Source: Mycobacterium heckeshornense (GTDB taxonomy: Bacteria > Actinomycetota > Actinomycetes > Mycobacteriales > Mycobacteriaceae). From it: a DNA stretch of 64,000 nucleotides. Shown one piece after another: positions 48,838 to 56,899 of the stretch. Positions within the stretch are counted from its first letter, which is position 1. The number at the start of each line of letters is the position of its first letter. The stretch lies in contig NZ_AP024237.1 in the NCBI RefSeq assembly GCF_016592155.1, positions 1,054,001-1,118,000 of the forward strand, written 5' to 3'. The notes beneath the pieces are model-generated. The model was given only the letters and a program-made list of their open reading frames with translations. It was not told the origin of the DNA and searched no databases. Both the position numbers and the translations under genes were made by a program.

Positions 48838-50055
48838 GTGCTAGATGTGACCGTCACCGAACTGGGGACCAATTCCGAGGTGGGACGGCTCCGCGTGGCC
48901 ATCCTGCATCGACCCGGAGCGGAGTTGCAACGGCTGACGCCCCGCAACAACGACCAGCTGCTCTTCGATGGATTGCCATGGGTTGCCCGCGCCCAGGAGG
49001 AGCACGACGCCTTCGCGGAGCTGCTTCGTTCCCGCGGCGTCGAAGTGCTGCTGCTGTCCGATTTGCTGACCGAAGCGCTCAACAGTGGCGCAGCCCGGAT
49101 GCAGGGTATCGCCGCCGCCGTGGACGATCGGCGGCTGGGATTTCCTTTGGCACAAGAACTTTCGGCTTACCTGCGCGGTCTGGATCCGGCCAGCCTGGCG
49201 CATGTCCTGACGGCCGGCATGACGTTCACCGAGCTGCCTACGGGCGCGCAGGCCGACGTGTCGCTGGTCCGCCGCATGCACCACGCGGCCGACTTCGTCA
49301 TCGAACCGCTGCCCAACCTGGTGTTCACCCGCGACTCGTCGATATGGATCGGACCGCGAGTGATCATCCCGTCGCTGGCGCTACCGGCCAGGGCCCGCGA
49401 GGCATCGTTGACCGACCTGATCTATGCCCATCACCCGCGGTTCACCGGCGTGCGGCGCGCTTACGAATCGCACACCGCGCCGGTCGAGGGAGGAGACGTG
49501 CTGTTGCTCGCTCCGGGAGTGGTCGCGGTCGGGGTCGGTGAACGCACCACACCGGCGGGCGCGGAAGCCTTGGCGCGCAGCCTATTCGACGATGATCTGG
49601 CCCACACGGTGCTCGCGGTGCCGATCGAGCAGAAACGCGCTCAGATGCATCTGGACACGGTGTGCACAATGGTCGACACCGACGCGGTGGTGATGTACGC
49701 GAACGTGGTGGACACCCTGTCCGCGTTCACCCTTCGGCGCACCCCTGACGGCGTCAAGATCAGCGACGAGGCGCCGTTCGTCGAGGCGGCCGCGAACGCG
49801 ATGGGCATCGACAAGTTGCGGGTTATCGACACCGGTCTAGACCCTGTGATCGCCGAACGCGAACAATGGGACGACGGCAACAACACGCTGGCGTTGGCGC
49901 CGGGAGTCGTCGTCGCCTATGAGCGCAACGCGCGAACCAATTCCCGTTTGCAGGACGCCGGCATCGAGGTGCTGACCATCGCGGCCTCAGAGCTGGGCAC
50001 GGGCCGCGGGGGTCCGCGGTGCATGTCGTGCCCGGTGGCTCGCGATCTGTTGTAG
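48838..50055 (+). CDS. arcA: Arginine deiminase
   Basis: Hydrolyses arginine to citrulline and ammonia in the cytosol. It has 405 residues from GTG 48838. The guanidino-modifying fold is seen in [20 protein letters not shown] and [15 protein letters not shown]. The catalytic His is in [12 protein letters not shown], and the nucleophilic Cys in [12 protein letters not shown] near the C terminus. It matches M. tuberculosis Rv1001. The other arc genes (carbamate kinase, exchanger) are not adjacent, so a complete ADI pathway is not shown here. Confidence 0.97.
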   Translation: MLDVTVTELGTNSEVGRLRVAILHRPGAELQRLTPRNNDQLLFDGLPWVARAQEEHDAFAELLRSRGVEVLLLSDLLTEALNSGAARMQGIAAAVDDRRLGFPLAQELSAYLRGLDPASLAHVLTAGMTFTELPTGAQADVSLVRRMHHAADFVIEPLPNLVFTRDSSIWIGPRVIIPSLALPARAREASLTDLIYAHHPRFTGVRRAYESHTAPVEGGDVLLLAPGVVAVGVGERTTPAGAEALARSLFDDDLAHTVLAVPIEQKRAQMHLDTVCTMVDTDAVVMYANVVDTLSAFTLRRTPDGVKISDEAPFVEAAANAMGIDKLRVIDTGLDPVIAEREQWDDGNNTLALAPGVVVAYERNARTNSRLQDAGIEVLTIAASELGTGRGGPRCMSCPVARDLL

Positions 50056-50065
50056 CTCTCGTATC

Positions 50066-50084
50066 GAGATTGCGCTCAGGGCTG
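50066..50084 (+). repeat. Left arm of a perfect 19-bp inverted repeat
   Basis: GAGATTGCGCTCAGGGCTG lies just after arcA. Its exact reverse complement is at 51032-51050, so the pair brackets the DUF559-type gene. A related sequence (GAAATTGCGCTTAGGGTC on the minus strand) forms the last codons of that gene at about 50102-50119. Confidence 0.85.
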
Positions 50085-50098
50085 CGAGTGAGCGAAGA

Positions 50099-50958
50099 TC
50101 ACGACCCTAAGCGCAATTTCACGTGATAGCCGCGGCGCGCGAAGGCGTCGGACACCCGATAAAGGACGAATCGCCTGCTGTGCTCGGCAACCACGCGGAT
50201 GTCGATCCAGCCCGCGCGTTCGATCAGCTCCGCACGCCCGATGTCGTGCACGTACCGCTCGCGATCGGTGCTGTGGTGCGCGCCGTCGTAGTCCAGGCCC
50301 ACCATCGGTTCGTCGTAGCCCATATCGATGAACGCCTCGTTGACACCGTCGCTGACTCGTATCTGTGTCCTCGGCGCAGGCAGTCCCGCGTCGATGAGCA
50401 CCAGCCGTAGCCATGTCTCCCTCGGTGACGCCGCGCCGGATCCATCAGGCGCAGCGCGACCTTCGACCGATGCAGCCCTCGCGCCCGCCGGTAGCGCTCG
50501 GTTAGGGCGAGAGCATCACCCGCCCGTACGCCTGTGGCACGAGCCAATGCGTCGAGGTGCCTGACGGCGGCGTCACGCGGCAGATGGCGGGCAAGATCCA
50601 GCGCAGTCCTCGCCGGGCTGGTCACCGCCATCCCGGCGACATCGACGATCTCGTCGGCGTCTATCCGCTCGTTGCGCACCACGATCCCCGACGGCGGGCG
50701 GCCACTGCGCCAGATCATTTCGATCGGTGTGTCCGGATCGACCCACAGCGCGCCGTGTAGCGCAGCCGCGGCGCGCCCGGCGATTACGCCATCGCGGCCA
50801 GACCACAGCCAGGCGCCTACGGTATTACGCCGAAGTGACGGGGCCATGCGCTTGGGCGCATACACACCAGGGAATAGCGCGGTGTAATTCCAGCGCAGCT
50901 GGCCCCTGGTGAGCTCACCACGGGCAAGCATCTCCGTCCCGATAACCACGTCAGGCAT
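50099..50958 (-). pseudogene. DUF559/AbiEi-antitoxin-like protein, frameshifted
   Basis: The first part from ATG 50958 (MPDVVIGTEMLARGELTRGQ) has the helix-turn-helix/AbiEi-like N terminus and the middle segment RAGDALALTERYRRARGLHR. At about 50420-50433 the frame changes. The following frame encodes ETWLRLVLIDAGLPAPRTQI and the DUF559/Vsr-like nuclease region VGLDYDGAHHSTDRERYVHD with ERAGWIDIRVVAEH. One missing base (or two extra) in a GCGCGGCG stretch explains the break; the repaired protein has about 286 residues. It lies between perfect 19-bp inverted repeats. Function unknown; the family is common and multicopy in mycobacteria. Confidence 0.82.
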
Positions 50959-51031
50959 GCCGTGATACTGGCGGCAAACCGGTATTCGGCCAGTGAGATT
51001 GCATCCAGGGTTGTGGATAACCAGGATTCAA

Positions 51032-51050
51032 CAGCCCTGAGCGCAATCTC
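51032..51050 (-). repeat. Right arm of the perfect 19-bp inverted repeat
   Basis: CAGCCCTGAGCGCAATCTC is the exact reverse complement of 50066-50084. It reaches into the pmt stop codon (51049-51051) on one side and lies about 75 bp before the start of the DUF559-type gene on the other. Confidence 0.85.
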
Positions 51051-52605
51051 AACGCCAGCTGGGTAGCCAGATCTCCATGTTCCAGGTGGACTGCGAGATC
51101 GGCTGACCGGTGAGCACCGGGAACAGCCACGCGAAATTGGTCAACACCAGCGCGACGTAACAAGACACCACGATCAGTCCGAGCGTTCGTCGTTCCGGGT
51201 TTTGGCCTGGCTGATGCAAGATGTCGCCGAGAATCAGCGCGATCGCGATCACCAGAAACGGCGCCATGGTGGCGGCGTAGAAGAAGTACATCTGCCGGTC
51301 GATGTCGGCGAACCACGGCAGCCATCCTGCGCAGTAGCCGACCAGGGCGGCGGCGTAGCGCCAGTCGCGACGCACCAGCATCCGCCAGCCGGCATACAAC
51401 AGCACGGGCACCGAGAGCCACCACATGGCCGGGGTGCCGACCAGCATCACCGCTTTAATGCACGATTGTGCGCCGCACCCGGGGATGTTCTGCTGGTCGA
51501 TCGCGTACAGTACCGGGCGAAGCGACATCGGCCAGGTCCACGGTTTGGATTCCCACGGATGGTGGTTACCGGCCGAATTCGTCAGGCCCGCATGAAATTT
51601 GTAGGCGTTGTAGGTGTAATGCCACAGCGAGCGGATGGCGTCGGGCAGTGGAAACGACGCATGCGCGCCGATTGACTGGCCGACCTCGTGGCGGTTGATC
51701 GCGGTCTCGGAGGCGAACCACGGCGCGTAGGCGGCCAGGTACACCGCCGACGGGATCAGCAGCAGCGCATAGGCGGTGGGCCCGAAGTCACGGCGGATCA
51801 CGCCCAGCCAGGGCCGGGGCACCCGGTAGGCGTGGCGTGCGGCCAGGTCAAACCCCAATGACATCACAGTGAAGAACAACACGAAGTAGAGCCCGGACCA
51901 CTTTGTGGCGCAAGCCAATCCGAGTAGGACGCCGGCGCCGAACCGCCACCAGCGCACCCCCAGCCGGGGGCCCCACGCGGTTTCGGCGCTGCGGCCCTCC
52001 AACAGCACAACGTGCATGCGTTCGCGTACCTGATCACGGTCGACAATGAGCGCGCCGAACGCTGCAACCACGAAGAAGCTGAGGAAACCGTCGAGCAACG
52101 CCGTGCGTGAGGTCACGAAGCTCACGCCGTCGCCGATGAGCAGCAGTCCCGCGATGCCGCCGACCAGCGTCGAACGGCTGATCCGCCGCACGATCCGGGC
52201 AACCAGCCCCACCATGATGACGCCGAGCAGCGCGCCGGTGAACCGCCAGCCCAGGCCGCTGTAGCCGAAGATCGCCTCGCCGATCGCGATCAGCTGTTTG
52301 CCCACCGGAGGGTGAACGACCAGGCCGAAGCCGGGGTTGTCCTCCACACCATGGTTGTGCAGCATTTGCCAGGCCTGCGGCGCGTAATGCTTCTCGTCGA
52401 AAACCGGTGTGCCGGCGTCGGTCGGTGCGCCGAGGTTCGCGAACCGGGTCACCGCCGCCAGCGCGGTGATCACCGCGGTCATCGCCCAGCCCCGCAAGCG
52501 GTCGACCGGCCCGAAATCCGGCACGGGCACCAGCGGCCCGGGGCTGATGACGGGTCCTGCCCGCCCGGCAACGGCGACGGGGCTTTCGCTGGTCGGCGCT
52601 GTCAT
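51049..52605 (-). CDS. pmt: Protein O-mannosyltransferase
   Basis: GT39-family membrane enzyme that transfers mannose from polyprenyl-phosphomannose to exported proteins at the outer face of the plasma membrane. It has 518 residues from ATG 52605 (ATG 52608 adjacent). After a first membrane helix (VITALAAVTRFANLG) comes the catalytic acidic motif DEKHYAPQAWQ. About ten further hydrophobic segments follow, with the loop NSAGNHHPWESKPWTWP between them. The C terminus WNMEIWLPSWR matches M. tuberculosis Rv1002c. It is divergent from rsmI, 24 bp apart. Confidence 0.95.
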   Translation of the reverse strand: MTAPTSESPVAVAGRAGPVISPGPLVPVPDFGPVDRLRGWAMTAVITALAAVTRFANLGAPTDAGTPVFDEKHYAPQAWQMLHNHGVEDNPGFGLVVHPPVGKQLIAIGEAIFGYSGLGWRFTGALLGVIMVGLVARIVRRISRSTLVGGIAGLLLIGDGVSFVTSRTALLDGFLSFFVVAAFGALIVDRDQVRERMHVVLLEGRSAETAWGPRLGVRWWRFGAGVLLGLACATKWSGLYFVLFFTVMSLGFDLAARHAYRVPRPWLGVIRRDFGPTAYALLLIPSAVYLAAYAPWFASETAINRHEVGQSIGAHASFPLPDAIRSLWHYTYNAYKFHAGLTNSAGNHHPWESKPWTWPMSLRPVLYAIDQQNIPGCGAQSCIKAVMLVGTPAMWWLSVPVLLYAGWRMLVRRDWRYAAALVGYCAGWLPWFADIDRQMYFFYAATMAPFLVIAIALILGDILHQPGQNPERRTLGLIVVSCYVALVLTNFAWLFPVLTGQPISQSTWNMEIWLPSWR

Positions 52606-52629
52606 CATGACGATCGTAGGCTTTGCCCC

Positions 52630-53466
52630 ATGAGCGGTGGCCGACTGCTGCTGGGCGCAACCCCGTTGGGGCAGCCCTGCGACGCGTCGCCGCGGCTGAT
52701 CGCCGCGCTGGCCGCTGCTGACGTGGTCGCCGCCGAGGACACTAGACGGCTGCGCAGGTTGGCCAACGCGCTCGACGTCCAGATCGCCGGCCGCGTGGTC
52801 AGTTTGTTCGATCATGTCGAGGCGGCGCGGGTGCCTGCGCTGATGGCCGAGATCGCCGCCGGCGCGACGGTGCTGGTGGTCAGCGACGCCGGGATGCCGG
52901 TCATCAGCGACCCGGGGTATCGACTGGTCGTGGCCTGTATCGACGCCGGCGTGCCGGTGACATGCTTGCCCGGGCCATCCGCAGTGATCACCGCGCTGGC
53001 GGTGTCCGGGTTGCCTTCGGAGAAGTTCTGTTTCGAAGGTTTCGCCCCGCGCAAGCAGTCGGCCCGCAGGGCGTGGCTGGCGTCGCTGGCCGACGAGCGG
53101 CGCACCTGTGTGTTCTTCGAATCGCCGCGTCGGCTGGCCGCGTGCCTGCATGACGCCGTCGAGCAGCTCGGCGGCGCGCGTCGGGCGGCGGTGTGCCGGG
53201 AACTGACCAAGGTGCACGAGGAAGTGGTGCGCGGACCGCTAACCGAGCTGGCGAAGTGGGCGGCGGGCGGCGTGCTCGGCGAGATCACGGTGGTGTTGGC
53301 CGGTGCAACGCCGCAAACTGATTTGTCGGCCCTGGTAACGCAGGTAAATGCCCTGATGCGTCAAGGGATTAGCGTCAAGGACGCCTGCAGCCAGGTGGCC
53401 GCCGCCCATCCGGGACTGCGATCGCGGCGTGAGCTCTATGACGCGGTCGTGCGTCCGCGCACCTAG
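52630..53466 (+). CDS. rsmI: 16S rRNA 2'-O-ribose C1402 methyltransferase
   Basis: SAM-dependent tetrapyrrole-methylase-type enzyme of 278 residues from ATG 52630. The N terminus has LLLGATPLGQPCDASPRL, the site EDTRRLRRLA, the SAM-binding region VLVVSDAGMPVISDPGY and LPGPSAVITALAVSGLP. The C-terminal DNA/RNA-binding-like tail includes MRQGISVKDACSQVA. It matches M. tuberculosis Rv1003. It converges with pabB with a 4-bp overlap. Confidence 0.95.
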   Translation: MSGGRLLLGATPLGQPCDASPRLIAALAAADVVAAEDTRRLRRLANALDVQIAGRVVSLFDHVEAARVPALMAEIAAGATVLVVSDAGMPVISDPGYRLVVACIDAGVPVTCLPGPSAVITALAVSGLPSEKFCFEGFAPRKQSARRAWLASLADERRTCVFFESPRRLAACLHDAVEQLGGARRAAVCRELTKVHEEVVRGPLTELAKWAAGGVLGEITVVLAGATPQTDLSALVTQVNALMRQGISVKDACSQVAAAHPGLRSRRELYDAVVRPRT

Positions 53467-54710
53467 CCGGCGCGGGCCGCGGCGGTGATCTCAGATGTGA
53501 GACCAAGGATCGGCGCCGCCTTGTGAAGGCATTCGTCCCACTCGGCGTCGGGATCCGAGTCGGCCGTGATCCCTCCGCCGGAGCCCAGCACAGCGTTTCC
53601 GGCAGCGTCGAACTCGACGGTCCGGATGGCCACGTTCAGCTCACAGCCCGCTGCCGGTGATGCTAACCCTACTGTGCCACAATATATCCCGCGGCGGAAC
53701 TGTTCCCAGTGCGAAATCAGTTGGCGTGCGCGTAGTTTCGGTGTACCGGTAACCGACGCCGGAGGAAAAGTGGCGTCGAGCAGGGCCGATGTCGGCAAGT
53801 CGACCGACACCCGGGCCGACACCGTCGACACCAGATGCCACACGCCCGGGGCACGCCGCACCGCCAACAGCTCGGGCACGGTCACGGTGCCGGTAACCGC
53901 AACCCGGCTCAGGTCATTGCGGACCAGGTCCACGATCATGATGTTCTCGGCGACATCCTTGACCGAGGCTCGTAACGCCGAGGGAGACGCCTGCAGTGGC
54001 AAGGTGCCCTTGATCGGGCTGGACGTCACGACATCCCCGCAGCGTCGTAGGAAAAGCTCCGGCGATAGCGACGCCACCGCCCCCCACGGTCCGGCCACAT
54101 AGGCGGCCCGAGCCGGCGCGGTGGCCGCGATCGCGTCGACGAAGAAGTCCAGGGGCGTCCCGGCAAGGGTCCCGGTGAACTGGGTGCACACGCACGCCTG
54201 ATACACCTCCCCTGCAGCGATCGCCTGCAGGCAGGCCAGGACCCCGGCGCGGTGTGCCGCCCGGTCGGCCGCGGCCCAGTCGATACGCCAAGCATGGGCC
54301 GGTGCCGGCGTCGCGAGTGCCCTTGCCAGCCAATCCGGCATGCGGGCACCCGACAGGCTCTCATACCACCACTGGCCGTCCCGGTCGCGGCGCAGCACGC
54401 AATCGGTCCAGCCCCCGGCGGCCTGGGTAAGCCGCCCGGGTGCGCCGTCTCGGCCCGGGTCGGGGTAGGAGAGGTAGCCGATCCAGCCGCCACCCACCGC
54501 TGTGGTGTCGCAGCCTGGCCGAACGGCGAACACGTCGCCCGCATCCGCGGGTTGCGCCGACACGCTCGGCGCGATGACTGCTTGCGCGCCGAACCAGTCA
54601 CCGGTCAGCGCGGCCGGCGGCGCCAGGCCGAGTCGGCTGGTAGCGTCACCCACGGCGCGCAGCACCTGCGGTGCCCCGCCAAGGTCGCCAAGCCGCTCGA
54701 TTCGCACCAC
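53463..54710 (-). CDS. pabB: Aminodeoxychorismate synthase component I
   Basis: Makes 4-amino-4-deoxychorismate for folate synthesis. It has 415 residues from GTG 54710 (GTG 54707 also possible). The chorismate-binding fold shows GEVYQACVCTQF, LSPELFLRR, the PabB-type motif SPIKGTLP, ENIMIVDLVRNDLSRV, and the C-terminal TGTPKLRARQLI and GSGGGITADSDP. The motif reads PIKGT, with the lysine that PabB uses to form a covalent intermediate. It matches M. tuberculosis Rv1005c; the M. tuberculosis gene Rv1004c is not present between it and rsmI. Confidence 0.95.
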   Translation of the reverse strand: MVRIERLGDLGGAPQVLRAVGDATSRLGLAPPAALTGDWFGAQAVIAPSVSAQPADAGDVFAVRPGCDTTAVGGGWIGYLSYPDPGRDGAPGRLTQAAGGWTDCVLRRDRDGQWWYESLSGARMPDWLARALATPAPAHAWRIDWAAADRAAHRAGVLACLQAIAAGEVYQACVCTQFTGTLAGTPLDFFVDAIAATAPARAAYVAGPWGAVASLSPELFLRRCGDVVTSSPIKGTLPLQASPSALRASVKDVAENIMIVDLVRNDLSRVAVTGTVTVPELLAVRRAPGVWHLVSTVSARVSVDLPTSALLDATFPPASVTGTPKLRARQLISHWEQFRRGIYCGTVGLASPAAGCELNVAIRTVEFDAAGNAVLGSGGGITADSDPDAEWDECLHKAAPILGLTSEITAAARAG

Positions 54711-54792
54711 ACCAGCTTGGTGTGTGGCGCCGACAGACGCAAAAGCTCCCGACGCTGTGCACCGGTGGGGGCTTTCGTGTCAGTCCGGCGAT

Positions 54793-55704
54793 TCAGCTGC
54801 GGCTGACTTGGTGCGTGGTCGCCAGCGCGGCCAGTTTGTCGGGATTGCGGATCGCGTAGAAGTTGGTGATCTTGCCGTCGACGATTTCGGCGGTGAAGAC
54901 TCCCTCGAGGTGGTCGCCGCGGTAGAACAGCACGGCCGGTGCGGAGTTGCACAGGGCCATCTCCAAGCGAACGTCGGGCATCCGTTTGCCGACCCGCATA
55001 ATCCCCATGACCGCGTTGGCGACCTTCTGCGCACCAACGATCGGCCGGCGGGCCGCGGTGGCCTTGCCGCCACCGTCGGCGGTCCAGACCACATCGGGTG
55101 CCAGCATCGACATCACGGTCGCCACGTCGCCATCGGATGCGGCCGCCAAAAACTCGGCCGTGATGCGCGCGTTCTGTTGCGGGTCGACTGGGCCGAAACG
55201 CCGACGCCGCGCCTGCACGTGCTCCCGCGCCCGGTGCGCGATCTGGCGCACTGCAGGCACGGATTTTTCTACTGCAGAAGCGATTTCGCCGTAGTCGAAT
55301 CCGAACACCTCCCGCAGCACGAACACCGCGCGCTCGTCGGGGCTGAGCGCCTCCAGCAAAATCAGCATCGCCATCGACACCGATTCGGCGAGAACGACAT
55401 CCGCCGACGGGTCCTGGTCTTCCAGCAGCAGCGGCTCGGGCAGCCACGGCCCGACGTAGTCTTCGCGGCGGCGGGCGTCGGCGCGCAGCGCGTTGAGCGC
55501 TTGTCGGGTGACCAGCTGGGCCAGATAGGACTTGGTGTCGCGCACTGTCGACAAGTCGACCTGAGCCCACCGCAGATAAGCATCCTGCAGCACGTCGTCG
55601 GATTCGGTTGTAGAGCCGAGGATTTCGTAGGCGATGGTGAATAGCAACGGCCGCAACAGCGTGAACCGTTCGGCGTGCTCGGAGGCATCCGGCGAGGCGG
55701 TCAC
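54793..55704 (-). CDS. ECF41-type sigma factor with SnoaL-like C-terminal domain
   Basis: The product has 303 residues from GTG 55704, in a GTGA overlap with the flavoprotein gene stop. Region 2 reads LLRPLLFTIAYEILGSTTES and DDVLQDAYLRW; region 4 reads LSPDERAVFVLREVFGFDYGEIA. The linker PWLPEPLL and the C-terminal DGGGKATA and NPDKLAAL motifs define the ECF41 group, in which the SnoaL-like extension controls the sigma factor instead of an anti-sigma protein. ECF41 genes usually sit beside the oxidoreductase gene they control. Confidence 0.92.
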   Translation of the reverse strand: MTASPDASEHAERFTLLRPLLFTIAYEILGSTTESDDVLQDAYLRWAQVDLSTVRDTKSYLAQLVTRQALNALRADARRREDYVGPWLPEPLLLEDQDPSADVVLAESVSMAMLILLEALSPDERAVFVLREVFGFDYGEIASAVEKSVPAVRQIAHRAREHVQARRRRFGPVDPQQNARITAEFLAAASDGDVATVMSMLAPDVVWTADGGGKATAARRPIVGAQKVANAVMGIMRVGKRMPDVRLEMALCNSAPAVLFYRGDHLEGVFTAEIVDGKITNFYAIRNPDKLAALATTHQVSRS

Positions 55705-56876
55705 GAGACCGTGACCGCCTCGTGCGCAAGCCGCTCGGTGCGCTTGCCGCCCTTGAGCCAGGGGTTCGAGCCGGGCTTGGCCGCCTCGCGGCGGATGCCC
55801 CACACCGTCGCTTTGCAGACCGCCTCCTTGACCCAGGCCGCGACCCGGCCGCCGAGGGCCAGGTTGATCGGCGTGTCGTCGAAGCGGGCGAGCTGGAAGG
55901 TGGCGTGCTTGCGGCCCAGGCTGACGCACTGTCCAACGAACGCCTGGTCGATCACCGCCGGTTCCGTGCCGGCGATGCGAGCCAGCACGGTGTTGGCGGC
56001 CTGCACGCCCAGCGGGCCGGCCGCCTGGCAGCTCATCCGCAGCGGCCGGCCCGACGGGGCGGCGGCGTCTCCGGCTGCCACAATGTGCGGGTCGTCGATG
56101 CCGGTCAGGGTTTCGTCGGTGAGCAGCCGACCGAGGGCGTCGGTGCTTAAACCACTGCGGGCAGCCAAGTCCGGCACACCAAAGCCTGCAGTCCACACGG
56201 TCACCGCGCTGCGCAGCTCCGAACCGTCGATGAGCCGCACCGCCCCGGGCGCCACTGCTTCGACCACCGCGGTTTCACGCACCTCGACGCCGAGTCTGCG
56301 CAGCCACTTGGCCACCGAACGTCGACCGGCTGCGCTCAACGACGGCCCGAGCACCCCGCCGCAGACCAACGTCACGCGGCGACCCTGCTCGGCAAGCTCG
56401 GAGGCGGTTTCGATGCCGGTTAACCCAGCGCCGACCACGACGACCGGTGCGTCTGGATGCAGTTCGCCGAGTGCGTGCTGCAGCCGCTCGGCGTGCTCGA
56501 ATTCAGCTATGGGGTAAGCGAATTCCACTGCGCCGGGCACCGCTGCAGGCGGCGTGCCGGTGCTGCCCACGGCATAGATCAGGTAGTCGTAGCCCAACAC
56601 CGCACCAGAGGCCAATACCACCTTGCGGTCGGACATGTCGATCCGTTCGGCGGTGTCAACGACCAGCTGGATGCCGTCGCCAAGAAGCGTGCCGTAGTCG
56701 ACGGTGGCGGAACCGGTCCCAGCGACGAACTGGTGTAAGCGAATCCGCTCGACGAACATCGGACGTGGGTTCACCAACGTGATGTCGAGATCCGCGCTCA
56801 GCCGCAGATGGTTGGCGGCCACGGTGCCGGCGTATCCGCCGCCGACGACCACGACGCGCAGGCGTTGGTCGGTCAT
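55701..56876 (-). CDS. NDH-2-like FAD-dependent oxidoreductase
   Basis: Pyridine-nucleotide-disulfide oxidoreductase-fold flavoprotein of 391 residues from ATG 56876, with AAGGTAAGGA upstream. The FAD-binding loop is VVVVGGGYAGTVAANHL, the NAD(P)-binding loop VVVVGAGLTGIETASELAEQ, and the second FAD site DDPHIVAAGDAAAP. No membrane anchor is clear. It is the likely target of the coupled ECF41-type sigma factor. The electron acceptor is unknown. Confidence 0.9.
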   Translation of the reverse strand: MTDQRLRVVVVGGGYAGTVAANHLRLSADLDITLVNPRPMFVERIRLHQFVAGTGSATVDYGTLLGDGIQLVVDTAERIDMSDRKVVLASGAVLGYDYLIYAVGSTGTPPAAVPGAVEFAYPIAEFEHAERLQHALGELHPDAPVVVVGAGLTGIETASELAEQGRRVTLVCGGVLGPSLSAAGRRSVAKWLRRLGVEVRETAVVEAVAPGAVRLIDGSELRSAVTVWTAGFGVPDLAARSGLSTDALGRLLTDETLTGIDDPHIVAAGDAAAPSGRPLRMSCQAAGPLGVQAANTVLARIAGTEPAVIDQAFVGQCVSLGRKHATFQLARFDDTPINLALGGRVAAWVKEAVCKATVWGIRREAAKPGSNPWLKGGKRTERLAHEAVTVS

Positions 56877-56899
56877 GATTTCCTTACCTTTCTTGCAGG

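Noticed and set aside
54605..55936. Minus-strand 443-codon frame overlapping pabB and the sigma factor
   Set aside because: Out of frame with the clear ECF41 sigma factor; Arg-rich shadow composition.
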